Source: Dyadobacter endophyticus (lineage in GTDB: Bacteria > Bacteroidota > Bacteroidia > Cytophagales > Spirosomataceae). From it: DNA of 64,000 bases. Within the stretch, counting starts at the first letter, position 1; every line of letters begins with the position of its first letter. The stretch is from assembly GCF_014641595.1 (NCBI RefSeq), contig NZ_BMIA01000003.1, positions 682,001 to 746,000 on the forward strand, given 5' to 3'. Below the pieces are notes generated by a model that saw only the letters and a list, made by a program, of their open reading frames with translations, did no database searches and was not told where the DNA came from. Both the position numbers and the translations under genes were made by a program. This document shows, piece after piece, positions 35,040 through 43,060 of the stretch.

Positions 35040-36332
35040 ATGCGATATTCCCCCATCGACCAAAAACTATTTATCGAAAACAGACGCCGTTTAACGACTT
35101 TGCTCAAACCTAAATCACTGGCAATTCTTAACGCCAACGATATTATGCCCACCAATGCGGACGGCACTATGGGTTTCAAACAAAACAGCGACTTGTTTTA
35201 CCTAACGGGCGTCGATCAGGAGGAAACGATCCTGCTTATTTTCCCCGATCACCCCGACCCAAAGTTCCGCGAAGTCCTTTTCCTCCGCGAAACGAACGAA
35301 GTTATCGCCGTATGGGAAGGCGAAAAACTCACCAAGGAACAAGCCCGCGCCGCCACCGGCATTCAAAACATTTACTGGATGCACCAGTATGAAACCGTGT
35401 TTGGCAATATCGTTTTCGAAGCTGAAAACGTGTACCTCAACACCAACGAGCACACCCGCAGCGACTCCTACGTGCAATCGCGCGACGCGAGGTTTATTGT
35501 GGATTTCAAAAACCGTTACCCATTGCACAACCTCGTGCGCCTCGCGCCACTGATGCACCAGCTGCGCGCGGTGAAGCAGCCGGAGGAAGTCTCATTACTG
35601 CAAAAGGCCTGCGATATTACAAAGCAGGGTTTTGAAAGAGTATTGAAATTCGTGAAACCCGGCGTTCATGAGTTTGAGATCGAAGCGGAGCTACTGCACG
35701 AATTTGTCCGCAATCGCTCGAAAGGCTTTTCCTACCAGCCCATTATTGCTTCCGGCGCAAATGCGTGCGTGCTGCATTACATTCAAAACGATCAGGTTTG
35801 CAAAGACGGCGACATTCTCCTTCTGGACGTCGCCGCCGAATACGCCAACTACGGCGCCGACCTCACCCGCAGCATTCCTGTAAACGGCCGCTTCACCAAA
35901 CGCCAGCGCGATGTGTACGATGCCGTTCTGCGTGTTTTCAAAGCCGCCAAGGGGTTGCTCGTGCCAGGCAATATCTGGGACGAATACCACCAGGAAATCG
36001 GCCGCATTATGGAGAGCGAACTCATCGGCCTCGGGCTTATCACCAAAGAAGACATTGAAAAACAGGATCCCGACCTGCCCGCCTACAAAAAATACTTCCC
36101 GCATGGCACCTCCCACTTTCTCGGCCTCGACATCCACGATGTAGGCAACAAATACCGCCGCTTCGAAGCGGGTATGGTTTTCACCTGCGAGCCAGGGATT
36201 TACATTCGGGAAGAAGGATTAGGGATTCGATTGGAGAACGATATTCTGATTACCGATAACGGGAATGTGGATCTGATGGCGCATATTCCGCTGGAACCGG
36301 AGGAGATTGAGGAGTGGATGAATGGTGAGTGA
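35040..36332 (+). CDS. pepP: Xaa-Pro aminopeptidase (aminopeptidase P, M24B)
   Basis: A 430-residue metallopeptidase that removes an N-terminal residue before proline. It has the aminopeptidase P N-domain (FLTGVDQEE-like FYLTGVDQEETILLIFPD) and the pita-bread catalytic domain. All five metal ligands are visible: LLDVAAEYANYGADLTRSIP (two Asp), HGTSHFLGLDIHDVG (His), FTCEPGIYI (Glu) and GIRLENDILIT (Glu). It is probably cytosolic. No clear promoter at the normal distance, only TAATTTTA near 35000. Confidence 0.92.
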   Translation: MRYSPIDQKLFIENRRRLTTLLKPKSLAILNANDIMPTNADGTMGFKQNSDLFYLTGVDQEETILLIFPDHPDPKFREVLFLRETNEVIAVWEGEKLTKEQARAATGIQNIYWMHQYETVFGNIVFEAENVYLNTNEHTRSDSYVQSRDARFIVDFKNRYPLHNLVRLAPLMHQLRAVKQPEEVSLLQKACDITKQGFERVLKFVKPGVHEFEIEAELLHEFVRNRSKGFSYQPIIASGANACVLHYIQNDQVCKDGDILLLDVAAEYANYGADLTRSIPVNGRFTKRQRDVYDAVLRVFKAAKGLLVPGNIWDEYHQEIGRIMESELIGLGLITKEDIEKQDPDLPAYKKYFPHGTSHFLGLDIHDVGNKYRRFEAGMVFTCEPGIYIREEGLGIRLENDILITDNGNVDLMAHIPLEPEEIEEWMNGE

Positions 36333-36339
36333 TTCTTTG

Positions 36340-36347
36340 TAAATTTG
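36340..36347 (+). promoter_or_regulatory. Promoter -7 element of the DUF5618-like gene
   Basis: TAAATTTG fits TAnnTTTG, 42 bp before the ATG and just after the pepP stop. No TTG lies at 17-23 bp upstream, so the promoter is only partly supported. Confidence 0.4.
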
Positions 36348-36389
36348 TTGAATAGCATTATTATTCATCCAATTACATACACTGAAATT

Positions 36390-36797
36390 ATGGCTAGAAA
36401 ACAAGAACTCTCTGCACAGGAAGCCGTGACCGAGGCGAAGCGCTACCTGAACAACGCAAATGAAATTCTCCGTGAAAAGGGCGCCAAGGAAGATGGCTTT
36501 TATCAAGATTCCAAGTACGTAAAAATGGCCGGGCATACTGCCTATTCCGGAGTTCTTTTTGCGTTGGACCATTATTTCGGCAAGAAAGCGAAAGGCCGGA
36601 AGGATGTTGACTGGTATAGAATAAACCTTTCAAAAGAGGATCGAAAAATACTCGACTCTTTCACAACCGTTTACGAACAGCTACACCTTGTTATGGCTTA
36701 CGATGGCGTAGGCCACGACGACGTAGTAAAAATCGGATTCAGAGAAGCCGAACGCATCATCGAGTGGATCGAAACGCGGACGGCAGCCGCAGCTTAA
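36390..36797 (+). CDS. Small helical protein, DUF5618-like
   Basis: About 135 residues from MARKQELSAQEAV; the frame extends 15 codons upstream but the extension looks like the leader. It is all-helical with conserved-looking blocks (EAKRYLNNANEILREKGAK, YVKMAGHTAYSGVLFALDHY, VYEQLHLVMAYDGVGHDDVV), resembling DUF5618 of Bacteroidota and, more loosely, HEPN-type helical bundles. It lacks an obvious R-x4-6-H ribonuclease motif. Function unknown. It sits between pepP and mgtC on the same strand. Confidence 0.6.
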   Translation: MARKQELSAQEAVTEAKRYLNNANEILREKGAKEDGFYQDSKYVKMAGHTAYSGVLFALDHYFGKKAKGRKDVDWYRINLSKEDRKILDSFTTVYEQLHLVMAYDGVGHDDVVKIGFREAERIIEWIETRTAAAA

Positions 36798-36868
36798 TAT
36801 AAAAATAAATGCGAAGCCGGGGAGGTCGACGATCTGCCCGGCTTTATTATGAATACAAATCACATTGA

Positions 36869-37498
36869 ATGGAACTGCTTCCCGAAGACATTTATAAACT
36901 CCTCATTTCCTTCGTCCTCGGCGGTATCATCGGCGCGGAGCGCGAGTACCGCAGTAAATCGGCTGGATTACGGACGCTCATTCTGATTGCAATGGGGTCG
37001 ACGCTGTTTACGATCCTTTCCATTAAGATCAGTTCGGATGCCGGGCGGATCGCCGCCAACATCGTGACGGGGATAGGTTTTATCGGTGCGGGGATCATTT
37101 TCCGGGAAAACAACCGGGTCGTCGGGATTACGACGGCGGCCATCGTGTGGGTTACTGCGGCGGTGGGGATGGGTATCGGGGCCGGGTTTTATGAAGTGTC
37201 GATCATTTGTTTCGTGATTTCGGGCATGACGTTGGTGATTTTGTCACCCGTACAGAAGTTTATCCGCCGGAAAAGCCAGATCCGGAATTACCGCCTGATG
37301 TGTGTGTACCAGAGGAAGACTTTGAAAACCTACGAGAACCTTTTCAAAGAATATGACCTGAAAATCCTTCGCGGCGAACAGAGCCGGATCGGCACCCACA
37401 TTACCGGGAGCTGGACGTTGCAAGGCTCGGAAAGAAAGCACGAAAAACTTACCCACCACCTCCTCAACGACCCGGATATTCTTGAATTTGATTTTTAA
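36869..37498 (+). CDS. MgtC/SapB family membrane protein
   Basis: A 209-residue protein. The N-terminal MgtC domain has four or five helices with ISFVLGGIIGAEREYRSKSA, RTLILIAMGSTLFTILS and NIVTGIGFIGAGIIFRENNR, all hallmarks of the family. The C-terminal ~70 residues are soluble and ACT-like. MgtC proteins influence Mg2+ homeostasis and, in pathogens, survival in macrophages; here the role is unassigned. It precedes the ebo cluster by about 200 bp, with a hairpin (37514-37542) in between. Confidence 0.88.
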   Translation: MELLPEDIYKLLISFVLGGIIGAEREYRSKSAGLRTLILIAMGSTLFTILSIKISSDAGRIAANIVTGIGFIGAGIIFRENNRVVGITTAAIVWVTAAVGMGIGAGFYEVSIICFVISGMTLVILSPVQKFIRRKSQIRNYRLMCVYQRKTLKTYENLFKEYDLKILRGEQSRIGTHITGSWTLQGSERKHEKLTHHLLNDPDILEFDF

Positions 37499-37513
37499 CC
37501 ATCAGTTACAAAT

Positions 37514-37542
37514 GATATTAGTTTTTCATTAAAACTGATATC
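37514..37542. repeat. Inverted repeat between mgtC and eboA
   Basis: GATATTAGTTTT (37514-37525) pairs with AAAACTGATATC (37531-37542) around a 5-nt loop; one pair is T-G. There is no T run after it, so it is either a weak terminator of mgtC or a regulator-binding site about 155 bp before eboA. Confidence 0.5.
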
Positions 37543-37696
37543 AATCATGCCGTAAATTGAGCCAAAAGTGCCTCTACTACGTTATAAATAGCCGACGGGA
37601 AACTTTATGAAGGCAAACAGGCATTATACCAATAACCCAGCATCCGTCATACATTTACACGGCCTGAACCGGTAAATATGATCACAGACAACAGTT

Positions 37697-38590
37697 ATGT
37701 CCGATATTATTAAACAAAAAATTTGGGAGATCATCGCTTCCCGTACCTCAGCAAGCGAGGCGGAATGGTTGCAGCAAAAAGGCGTTACCACGCCGAGCGT
37801 CGCCACGCCGGGCGTATCCACGCCGGAACCTTCCGCACCCATTGAACTGATGACGGCCTTCGTGGCAGCCCCCAGGTTCCTGTCTAAAAAAATTATCAAC
37901 ACCTCAGATGCCGAAAAAGCCGCTCTTAACCTCGAAATTCCGGGCTTTTCGGTCGAGGGATGGTCATTGGTAAGGCTTAGCCGCGTGTGGCTGCTTACAC
38001 AACTGGACCCTTCTGTAAAAGAGGAATACATCAAAAACATTGAAACGCTGTTCGATACGGCTGAAATGAATGAGCTTGTGGCGCTTTATTCCGCGCTGCC
38101 GCTGCTCTCATACCCTGATCAATGGCTTTTTCGCGCTACCGATGCCGTTCGGTCCAATATGGGTTTTGTATTTGATGCGATTGCATTGCATAACCCTTAT
38201 CCGGAGAAGTATTTCAGCGAACTGGCCTGGAACCAGCTCGTACTCAAAACGATATTCAACGACAAGCCTGTTCATTTGATAGAGGGGCTGGCAAACCGCT
38301 CGAATGAGAAGCTGGCAGTGACGCTGTCGGATTTCGCGCACGAGCGCTGGGCAGCCGGGCGTAGCGTACCTGCTCAGGTGTGGAGACTCACCGGTAAATA
38401 TCTAACCCCGACGCTTCTTGCCGATATGCAGCATTTGTTTGATTCGGAAAAAGAAGAAGACCGCCAGGCGGCAGCATTGGCCTGTGGAGAAGCGTCGCTT
38501 CCGGCCGCCAACTACCTGCTGGCCAAGTACACCGATCTCGAAAAATCAGTAAAATCCGGCGCACTCACCTGGGCCGACCTCGAACATTGA
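37697..38590 (+). CDS. eboA: EboA-type protein, first gene of the ebo cluster
   Basis: A 297-residue soluble helical protein. The body has the EboA-like repeats (WSLVRLSRVWLLTQLDP, ALYSALPLLSYPDQWLFR, LALHNPYPEKYFSELAW-type sequence near DAIALHNPYPEKYFSELAWN). A proline/threonine segment near residues 30-50 contains a five-residue repeat (VTTPS, VATPG, VSTPE). Its biochemical activity is unknown; in other bacteria eboA opens a cluster needed to move or make a small molecule. Only 4 bp separate it from eboB, so the start of one polycistronic unit is likely. Confidence 0.85.
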   Translation: MSDIIKQKIWEIIASRTSASEAEWLQQKGVTTPSVATPGVSTPEPSAPIELMTAFVAAPRFLSKKIINTSDAEKAALNLEIPGFSVEGWSLVRLSRVWLLTQLDPSVKEEYIKNIETLFDTAEMNELVALYSALPLLSYPDQWLFRATDAVRSNMGFVFDAIALHNPYPEKYFSELAWNQLVLKTIFNDKPVHLIEGLANRSNEKLAVTLSDFAHERWAAGRSVPAQVWRLTGKYLTPTLLADMQHLFDSEKEEDRQAAALACGEASLPAANYLLAKYTDLEKSVKSGALTWADLEH

Positions 38591-38594
38591 CATT

Positions 38595-39623
38595 ATGTGC
38601 CTGAACCATAACGATACCACCCCGAATCCTTCGCATTTCGAAGACAGCGAAGAAGCCAGCCACGCCCCCGCGCACCGCGACATTGCCTGGAACGATTACA
38701 AGGACCTCATCAAGGGAATGCGCTTTTTCGACCCGCATATCCACATGGTTTCCCGTACAACCGACGACTACCAGGCCATGAACCAGGCCGGCATCGTGGC
38801 GCTCATCGAACCCGCATTCTGGGTCGGCCAGCCACGGACTGGATTATCGACCTTTAAGGATTATTACAGCAGTCTGGTGGGATGGGAAAGGTTCCGTTCC
38901 TCACAGTTTGGGATAAAACACTATTGTACCATGGGCCTCAATTCCCGTGAGGCCAACAACGAGCCGCTGGCAGAGCAGGTCATGGAGATCCTGCCTTTGT
39001 ACATATACAAAGAAGGCGTCGTTGGCGTAGGCGAGATCGGTTTCGACGACCAGACGCCCGCAGAAGAAAAATATTACCGCCTCCAACTTGAACTGGCAAA
39101 AAAAGCAAACCTGCCCGTACAAATCCACACGCCGCACCGCGACAAGAAAAAAGGCACAGAGCGCAGCATGGCCATTGCATTGGAACACGGCCTCGACCCT
39201 TCGTGGGTGATTGTGGACCATAACAATGAAGAAACCGTGAAAAGCGTACTTGACCAGGGTTTTTACGCTGCATTTACCATTTATCCTTTTACCAAAATGG
39301 GCAATGAGCGGATGGTAAAAGTGGTGGAACAATATGGGCCCGAACGTATTATGATCAATTCCGCCGCCGACTGGGGTATTTCTGATCCGCTGGCAATCCC
39401 GAAAACGGCCGCATTGATGAAGATGCGCGGCATTTCCGACGAAACGATCCGCCTCGTAACCTACCAAAATGCAATCGATGCGTTCGGCAAGAGCGGGCAG
39501 ATCGACGTGACCGATTTCGAATCGGGCTATGCGGTGGATCAATCTGCAAAGTTCCATGGTAACAGTATTCTGAGAGGTGGCCAGCAGCCTGCTCCGGTGA
39601 AGGACTCTTTAGTGATCAATTAA
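38595..39623 (+). CDS. eboB: EboB, TatD-like metal-dependent hydrolase
   Basis: A 342-residue amidohydrolase-superfamily TIM barrel. Metal ligands are visible: HIH at residues 48-50 (RFFDPHIHMVSRTTDD), GVGEIGFDDQTP (Glu), VQIHTPHRDKKK (His), WVIVDHNNEETV (His) and NSAADWGISDP (Asp). These match the TatD-type phosphatase/nuclease group. The opening ~40 residues are charged and probably disordered. It lies 4 bp after eboA and ends 1 bp before the eboC start codon. The substrate within the ebo pathway is unknown. Confidence 0.87.
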   Translation: MCLNHNDTTPNPSHFEDSEEASHAPAHRDIAWNDYKDLIKGMRFFDPHIHMVSRTTDDYQAMNQAGIVALIEPAFWVGQPRTGLSTFKDYYSSLVGWERFRSSQFGIKHYCTMGLNSREANNEPLAEQVMEILPLYIYKEGVVGVGEIGFDDQTPAEEKYYRLQLELAKKANLPVQIHTPHRDKKKGTERSMAIALEHGLDPSWVIVDHNNEETVKSVLDQGFYAAFTIYPFTKMGNERMVKVVEQYGPERIMINSAADWGISDPLAIPKTAALMKMRGISDETIRLVTYQNAIDAFGKSGQIDVTDFESGYAVDQSAKFHGNSILRGGQQPAPVKDSLVIN

Positions 39624-39624
39624 A

Positions 39625-40494
39625 GTGAGCAGCCTCAAACCTTATTTGCAACTGACGCGTCCGGCCAATCTGGTGACTGCCATCGCGGACATCCTGGCCG
39701 GTATGGCCATTGCACAGTTTACTTTCTCGGATTTTTCACCCGCATGGCTCGTACTTTCAACGCTTGGCCTCTACGGCGGCGGCGTGGTGATGAACGACGT
39801 TTTCGACGCCAAACTGGACGCTGTCGAGCGCCCCGAGCGGCCTATACCGAGCGGCAAAGTTCCGCTGGCACAGGCTGCGACCATGGGGATTTCGCTATTG
39901 CTGCTAGGCATTATCGCGGCAGGTGCATTCAGCCTGCAAAGCGGCATGATCGCCGTCGTAGTTGCCATGCTCACCATTTTGTACAACCGTTTTGCCAAAC
40001 ATCACGTGTTCTTCGGTCCGCTCGTAATGGGCATGTGCCGGGGCGGCAACCTGATCCTCGGCATGAGCGTGCTGCCCGAATCGTTCCGGCAATGGGCATT
40101 CATTGCTATTTTCCCGATTATGTACATTGGTGCGATCACGCTGATCAGCCAGGACGAGGTGCATGGCGGCAAGAAGCGTACATTATATATCGCAGCGTTC
40201 CTTTACCTGGCCGTACTTGCGGCGCAGTTGACCATCGCGCAAGGAAAGGGTAATATTTTATTCACGATTCCATTTGTGTTGCTGCATGCGTGGTTCATTT
40301 TCCGGCCGCTCTGGAATGCCATGCAAAACCCGATCGGCCCGCTGATTGGTAAGGCTGTAAAAGCGGGGGTTATCTCGCTGATTGTCATGAATGCGTCCTG
40401 GTGCGCGGCGTTTGGCTTGCTACCGATTGCCATTGCAGTGCTCGCATTACTGCCGCTTTCCATGTATTTGGCGAAGGCATTTGCGGTTACTTAA
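39625..40494 (+). CDS. eboC: EboC, UbiA-like prenyltransferase
   Basis: A 289-residue membrane protein starting with GTG (39625), one base after the eboB stop. It has about eight helices. The first Asp motif is intact: VMNDVFDAKLDAVERPERP, with N57, D58, D61 and D65. The second Asp motif is degenerate (SQDEVHGGKKRTLY). UbiA enzymes attach a prenyl chain to an aromatic or sugar acceptor; in EboC both donor and acceptor are unknown. A loss or change of motif 2 could alter Mg2+ binding. The gene is followed by a 194-bp gap, the only one in the ebo cluster. Confidence 0.87.
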   Translation: MSSLKPYLQLTRPANLVTAIADILAGMAIAQFTFSDFSPAWLVLSTLGLYGGGVVMNDVFDAKLDAVERPERPIPSGKVPLAQAATMGISLLLLGIIAAGAFSLQSGMIAVVVAMLTILYNRFAKHHVFFGPLVMGMCRGGNLILGMSVLPESFRQWAFIAIFPIMYIGAITLISQDEVHGGKKRTLYIAAFLYLAVLAAQLTIAQGKGNILFTIPFVLLHAWFIFRPLWNAMQNPIGPLIGKAVKAGVISLIVMNASWCAAFGLLPIAIAVLALLPLSMYLAKAFAVT

Positions 40495-40688
40495 TAGCGG
40501 AAGAAAAGGAGGAAAGGAGCATGGAGAAAGGAATCGAGGAGCGCGGCTCCGGCCTCATAAATAAATTGGACGATGACAGGACGGGGAAAAGCTATTAATT
40601 TTAGTCTTTATATCAATGATTTTGAGCCGCGTTTGAACGGATCGTGTTTTCAAACGTTTTATTTACAAATACCCACTTTGCTAGTGTA
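40495..40688. other. Gap inside the ebo cluster with purine-rich repeat and inverted repeat
   Basis: This 194-bp stretch holds no gene. Its first 50 bases are a purine-rich run (AAAAGGAGGAAAGGAGCATGG), similar to one after the SOD gene. A short hairpin GGAGC-GCG-GCTCC follows near 40539. Further on, CGTTTGAA (40630-40637) faces TTCAAACG (40649-40656), an 8-bp inverted repeat that may be an operator for an internal promoter of eboD. Confidence 0.5.
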
Positions 40689-41861
40689 ATGCAGAATTCA
40701 ATGCAAACCATAAAACAACGTTTCCAGGTGGAGTACAACTATGCTGTATTCTTCACCCAACACCTTTTTGACGCCCAGAACCCGTTACTGAAAGATTTTT
40801 TTCAAGACTATACCGAGCAGGGCTTTCAGCGCAAGGCCCTGGTGATCGTGGACGAGGGGTTTGAACAGACACAGCCGGAGCTGAAAAACCAGATCCGCTC
40901 CTATTTTGCACAAAATGTGACGCATATCCAGCTGGCGCCCGAAATTATCGTGGTACCAGGAGGGGAAGCTTGCAAAAATGATCCGTCACAATTCGATAAG
41001 CTTGTGGAAGCCGTCGATGTGTTTGGGATTGACCGCCATTCTTTCGTGATAGGCATCGGTGGCGGCGCAGTGCTCGACCTCGTAGGTTATGCCGCTGCAG
41101 TTTCGCACCGGGGTATCAAGCTGATCCGCATTCCGACGACCGTTCTCGCACAAAACGATTCCGGCGTAGGAGTTAAAAACAGCATCAATTTCCACGGTAA
41201 AAAGAACTTCCTCGGCACATTTGCACCGCCGGTGGCCGTTTTCAACGACCTTACCTTCCTGCGCACGCTCGACGATCGCGACTGGCGCGGCGGGCTCGCC
41301 GAAGCTGTGAAAGTGGCATTAATCAAGGACGCAGCATTCTTTGAATGGATCGAAGAACACGCGGCAGCACTCGCAGCCCGCGATGAAGAAGCCATGGCCT
41401 ACCTCATCCACCGTTGCGCCGAAATGCATACCGACCACATTGCCGGCGGAGACCCGTTCGAATTCGGTTCTTCCCGCCCACTCGACTTTGGTCATTGGGC
41501 TGCGCATAAGCTCGAATACCTGACCGGTTTCCAGGTCCGCCACGGCGAAGCGGTGGCCATCGGTATTGCATTGGATTGTGTGTATGCTAATAAAATAGGT
41601 ATGCTCGCTGAGGGCGACCTGCACCGCATTATAGATGTGCTTACCAAAGTCGGTTTTGACTTATACCATTCCAAACTGGCTGAAAACGATAAAATCAATC
41701 TCCGCAACGGTTTGCAGGAATTCCGCGAGCATTTGGGCGGCAGGCTCACCATTATGTTGCTGGAAAGAATCGGTAAAGGCGTTGAAGTGCATGAACTGGA
41801 TGCCGACATTATCGCACAGTCGGTGGATTACCTCGAAAGTTCAAAAATTATCCCTGCATGA
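40689..41861 (+). CDS. eboD: EboD, 3-dehydroquinate synthase/sugar-phosphate cyclase-like
   Basis: About 390 residues (ATG at 40689; MQTIKQRFQVEYN at 40701 is an equally good start). It is a sugar phosphate cyclase fold with the NAD loop GIGGGAVLDLVGYAAA, the RIPTTVLAQNDSGVGVK strand, and zinc ligands in GGLAEAVKVALIKD (Glu), DFGHWAAHKLEYLTG (His) and RHGEAVAIGIALDC (His). Relatives make dehydroquinate or 2-epi-5-epi-valiolone from sugar phosphates. The motif set differs from housekeeping AroB, so a distinct cyclitol product is likely. The stop overlaps the eboE start (ATGA). Confidence 0.87.
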   Translation: MQNSMQTIKQRFQVEYNYAVFFTQHLFDAQNPLLKDFFQDYTEQGFQRKALVIVDEGFEQTQPELKNQIRSYFAQNVTHIQLAPEIIVVPGGEACKNDPSQFDKLVEAVDVFGIDRHSFVIGIGGGAVLDLVGYAAAVSHRGIKLIRIPTTVLAQNDSGVGVKNSINFHGKKNFLGTFAPPVAVFNDLTFLRTLDDRDWRGGLAEAVKVALIKDAAFFEWIEEHAAALAARDEEAMAYLIHRCAEMHTDHIAGGDPFEFGSSRPLDFGHWAAHKLEYLTGFQVRHGEAVAIGIALDCVYANKIGMLAEGDLHRIIDVLTKVGFDLYHSKLAENDKINLRNGLQEFREHLGGRLTIMLLERIGKGVEVHELDADIIAQSVDYLESSKIIPA

Positions 41862-43060
41862 TCACGCCTTACGGACACCTTACCTATTGCAGCAACATAC
41901 ATCCCGGTGAAAAATGGGAAGATCATTTCCGGTCGCTGCGCGAGAGCATTCCTTACATACGGGAGCAACTTGCTCCCGGTAAGCCTTTTGGCCTCGGGCT
42001 GCGTGTTGCCAACGAAGCTTCGATCGAGCTGAGCAAGCCGGAGATCCTGGCCGAGTTCAAAAACTGGTTGGACGAGCAAAATGTATATGTGTTTGTAATC
42101 AATGGCTTTCCCTACGGCGGTTTCCACAATACCCGCGTGAAGGACGACGTACATACGCCCGACTGGACGACCGTCGACCGCCTCGCCTACACGAAACGCC
42201 TTTTCAACATCCTGGCCGCATTGCTGCCTGCCGAAATGCATGGAGGTGTTTCCACCCCGCCGCTCTCCTACCGCCTTTGGTGGAAAACCGAAGCGGACAA
42301 GCAGCAAGCCACCGAGAAGGCTACCGATCATATTCTCGAACTGCTCGACGAACTGATCCGCATTGAAAAGGAAAACGGGAAGTTCCTGCATTTGGACATT
42401 GAACCCGAACCGGATGGCATTCTCGACAACACCGAAGATTTTGTAACCTGGTATACCAACCTATTGCTTCCGAAGGGCACTATTTATTTAGTAGAAAAAT
42501 ACGGAATCGATGCCGACGAAGCTCACGCGCTCATTTTGAAGCATATTCAATTATGCTACGACATTTGCCACGCCGCGGTAGGTTTTGAAAAACCGGAAGA
42601 TATTCTCGATTCATTAAATGAATTTGGTATTAAAGTCGGCCGCATTCAGGTGAGCTCGGCTTTGAAAGTGAATTACACCGCTGAGCGGGAGATTAAACGC
42701 AAAGCTATCGAAACCTTCGACGAGCCTGTGTACCTGCACCAGGTAGTAGCCCGCCACGATGACGGCCACTTCACCCACTACCCCGATTTGAAAGAGGCAT
42801 TGACCGACTGGAATGAAACCCACGAGGAGTGGCGCGTGCATTTCCACGTTCCGCTGTTTGTGAATACCTACGGCGTGCTGGATTCGACGCAGGGAGATAT
42901 TGTTCAAACACTCGCATTGCAAAAAGAAGCCCCCTTCTCGACATACCTCGAAGTGGAAACCTACACCTGGGGCGTACTACCTGAGGATATGCAGAAACCC
43001 ATCGGCGAATCCATCGTGCGCGAGCTCGAATGGGTGAAGAAAGTCCTGAATTATGAATAA
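41858..43060 (+). CDS. eboE: EboE, TIM-barrel isomerase-like protein
   Basis: A 400-residue protein of the xylose isomerase/AP endonuclease-like TIM barrel superfamily. The N-terminal GHLTYCSNIHPGEKWEDHF is a hallmark of EboE. Candidate metal residues are LHLDIEPEPDGILDN and LCYDICHAAVGFEKPED, and a late VNTYGVLDSTQGDIVQTL block closes the barrel. It should isomerise or epimerise a sugar-like intermediate. It overlaps eboD by 4 bp and eboF by 8 bp, so the three products are translationally coupled and probably made in fixed ratio. Confidence 0.87.
   Translation: MITPYGHLTYCSNIHPGEKWEDHFRSLRESIPYIREQLAPGKPFGLGLRVANEASIELSKPEILAEFKNWLDEQNVYVFVINGFPYGGFHNTRVKDDVHTPDWTTVDRLAYTKRLFNILAALLPAEMHGGVSTPPLSYRLWWKTEADKQQATEKATDHILELLDELIRIEKENGKFLHLDIEPEPDGILDNTEDFVTWYTNLLLPKGTIYLVEKYGIDADEAHALILKHIQLCYDICHAAVGFEKPEDILDSLNEFGIKVGRIQVSSALKVNYTAEREIKRKAIETFDEPVYLHQVVARHDDGHFTHYPDLKEALTDWNETHEEWRVHFHVPLFVNTYGVLDSTQGDIVQTLALQKEAPFSTYLEVETYTWGVLPEDMQKPIGESIVRELEWVKKVLNYE

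Noticed and set aside
37784..37828. Short tandem repeat considered as a CRISPR remnant
   Set aside because: The copies are directly adjacent, with no spacers, and keep the eboA frame.
38901..39557. 218-codon open frame opposite eboB
   Set aside because: eboB has intact metal ligands and fits its neighbours; the antisense product looks random.
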